Shown here: positions 63,175-64,000 of the stretch, in pieces
Layout: each line of letters starts with the position of its first letter
Position numbering within the stretch: the first letter of the stretch is position 1
Origin: Dyella terrae
GTDB taxonomy: Bacteria; Pseudomonadota; Gammaproteobacteria; Xanthomonadales; Rhodanobacteraceae
DNA length: 64,000 nucleotides
NCBI RefSeq assembly: GCF_022394535.1
Contig: NZ_CP089414.1
Location: 3,472,001-3,536,000, forward strand
Reading direction: 5' to 3'
The notes under the pieces: generated by a model
What the model saw: the letters and a program-made list of their open reading frames with translations, nothing else
Databases searched by the model: none
What the model was told of the DNA's origin: nothing
Translations under genes and position numbers: made by a program

Positions 63175-64000
63175 GTGACTGCTTCTTCCCAGCCGGTCGA
63201 GACTTTTGACTTGGTGATTTTCGGCGGCACCGGCGACCTTGCTCTGCGCAAGCTCCTGCCCGCGCTTTACCACCGTTACACGGATGGCCAGATTCCCGAC
63301 GACAGCCGCATCATCGGTATTGCCCGCGAAGTCCTCGACGACGAGGGTTATCGCGACAACCTGCGCAAGGTGCTGGTGAAGGATGGCAACGGCAAGAAGG
63401 TCGAAGACTTTCTGAAGCTGGTCAGCTACCGCTCGCTGGACGCGCGCAAAGACGATGGCTGGGACGATTTCGCCACATTAATGGGCAAGGACGCGGACCG
63501 CATCCGCGTGTTCTACCTCTCCACCTCGCCCGATCTGTTCGTCGATATCTGCAATCGCCTGGGCAAGTACGATCTCAACAAGGGCAAGTCGCGGGTGGTG
63601 CTGGAAAAGCCCATCGGCCACGACCTGAAGAGCGCCAACCAGATCAACGACGACGTCGGCCGCTTCTTCGACGAGTCGCAGACGTTCCGCATCGATCATT
63701 ACCTCGGCAAGGAAACGGTGCAGAACCTGCTGGCGCTGCGCTTCGGCAATGCGCTGTTCGAGCCGCTGTGGAATGCCGAGCACATCGACCACGTGCAGAT
63801 CACTGTGGCCGAAACGCTGGGCGTGGGCCAGCGCGCGGGCTATTACGACCATGCCGGCGCGCTGCGCGACATGGTGCAGAACCATATCCTGCAGCTGGTG
63901 TGCATGCTGGCGATGGAGCCGCCCTCCTCGCTCGCGCCCGACGCGGTGCGCGACGAGAAGCTCAAGGTGCTGCGCTCACTCAAGCCGATCACGGAAACCA
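63175..64000 (+). CDS. zwf: Glucose-6-phosphate 1-dehydrogenase, 3' truncated by the window edge
   Basis: 275 residues visible of about 490. NADP-binding FGGTGDLALRKLLPALY near the N-terminus, EKPIGHDLKSA, and the active-site RIDHYLGKETVQNLLALRFGN. It makes 6-phosphogluconolactone for the pentose-phosphate/Entner-Doudoroff routes. I chose the GTG at 63175 (MTASSQPVETF) because GAGGTG ends 6 bp upstream. An in-frame GTG at 63166 and ATG at 63130 are alternatives. Divergent from a UTRA-type regulator. Confidence 0.93.
   Translation, partial: MTASSQPVETFDLVIFGGTGDLALRKLLPALYHRYTDGQIPDDSRIIGIAREVLDDEGYRDNLRKVLVKDGNGKKVEDFLKLVSYRSLDARKDDGWDDFATLMGKDADRIRVFYLSTSPDLFVDICNRLGKYDLNKGKSRVVLEKPIGHDLKSANQINDDVGRFFDESQTFRIDHYLGKETVQNLLALRFGNALFEPLWNAEHIDHVQITVAETLGVGQRAGYYDHAGALRDMVQNHILQLVCMLAMEPPSSLAPDAVRDEKLKVLRSLKPITET

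Overview
The window is a GC-rich (about 62-65%) stretch of a gammaproteobacterial chromosome. Gene content, gene order and the dispersed repeats point to the Xanthomonadales (Lysobacterales), most like Rhodanobacteraceae such as Dyella or Rhodanobacter. The genus is an inference. Both ends cut genes: an M3 oligopeptidase lacks its N-terminus at the left, and zwf (glucose-6-phosphate dehydrogenase) lacks its C-terminus at the right. I saw no tRNA, rRNA or CRISPR array.

Layout. 1-9.4 kb is housekeeping: M3 oligopeptidase, a secreted M61-like metallopeptidase, exonuclease III, a UPF0149 protein, pirin, a mini SPFH protein, then rsmG-parA-parB. 10-23.5 kb holds a frameshifted glycosyltransferase, DUF488, patatin and WYL-regulator genes, a DUF481 outer-membrane protein, hemC next to algR/algZ, a frameshifted carboxylesterase, a secreted S9 peptidase and an AraC regulator. 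24-29 kb is a marR-tolC-emrA-emrB drug-efflux operon with a well-defined promoter/operator. 29.8-41.6 kb has a PagL-like lipid A deacylase, a bestrophin-like channel, DUF2239, a MATE pump, a Tat-exported multicopper oxidase, a P450 divergent from an AraC regulator, a secreted phosphoesterase and DUF3617. 42-49.3 kb has two MdtB/MdtC-like RND pumps without a membrane-fusion gene, divergent from a membrane-anchored AraC regulator. 50.8-60.2 kb has a CocE/S15 hydrolase, a RcsB/FimZ-like response regulator and a chaperone-usher fimbrial cluster. 60.2-64 kb has a RAYT transposase with its REP/BIME repeats, an XRE regulator, and a GntR regulator divergent from zwf.

The most unusual content is a dispersed, non-coding repeat family: six copies, each about 0.3-0.75 kb, at 9.46, 22.17, 29.04, 35.58, 41.59 and 45.55-46.2 kb. 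The left arm and, where it survives, the right arm are inverted repeats that match within a copy but vary between copies. The centre carries hairpins in a fixed order whose stems differ between copies by compensatory base changes. I know of no named family that fits. It is the best candidate here for an undescribed structured RNA or mobile element.

Five genes (glycosyltransferase, carboxylesterase, marR, multicopper oxidase, second RND pump) are each broken by exactly one extra base, four of them in C/G runs of 6-8. Removing that base gives a family-typical protein every time. This suggests either systematic sequence errors or slippage at homopolymers.
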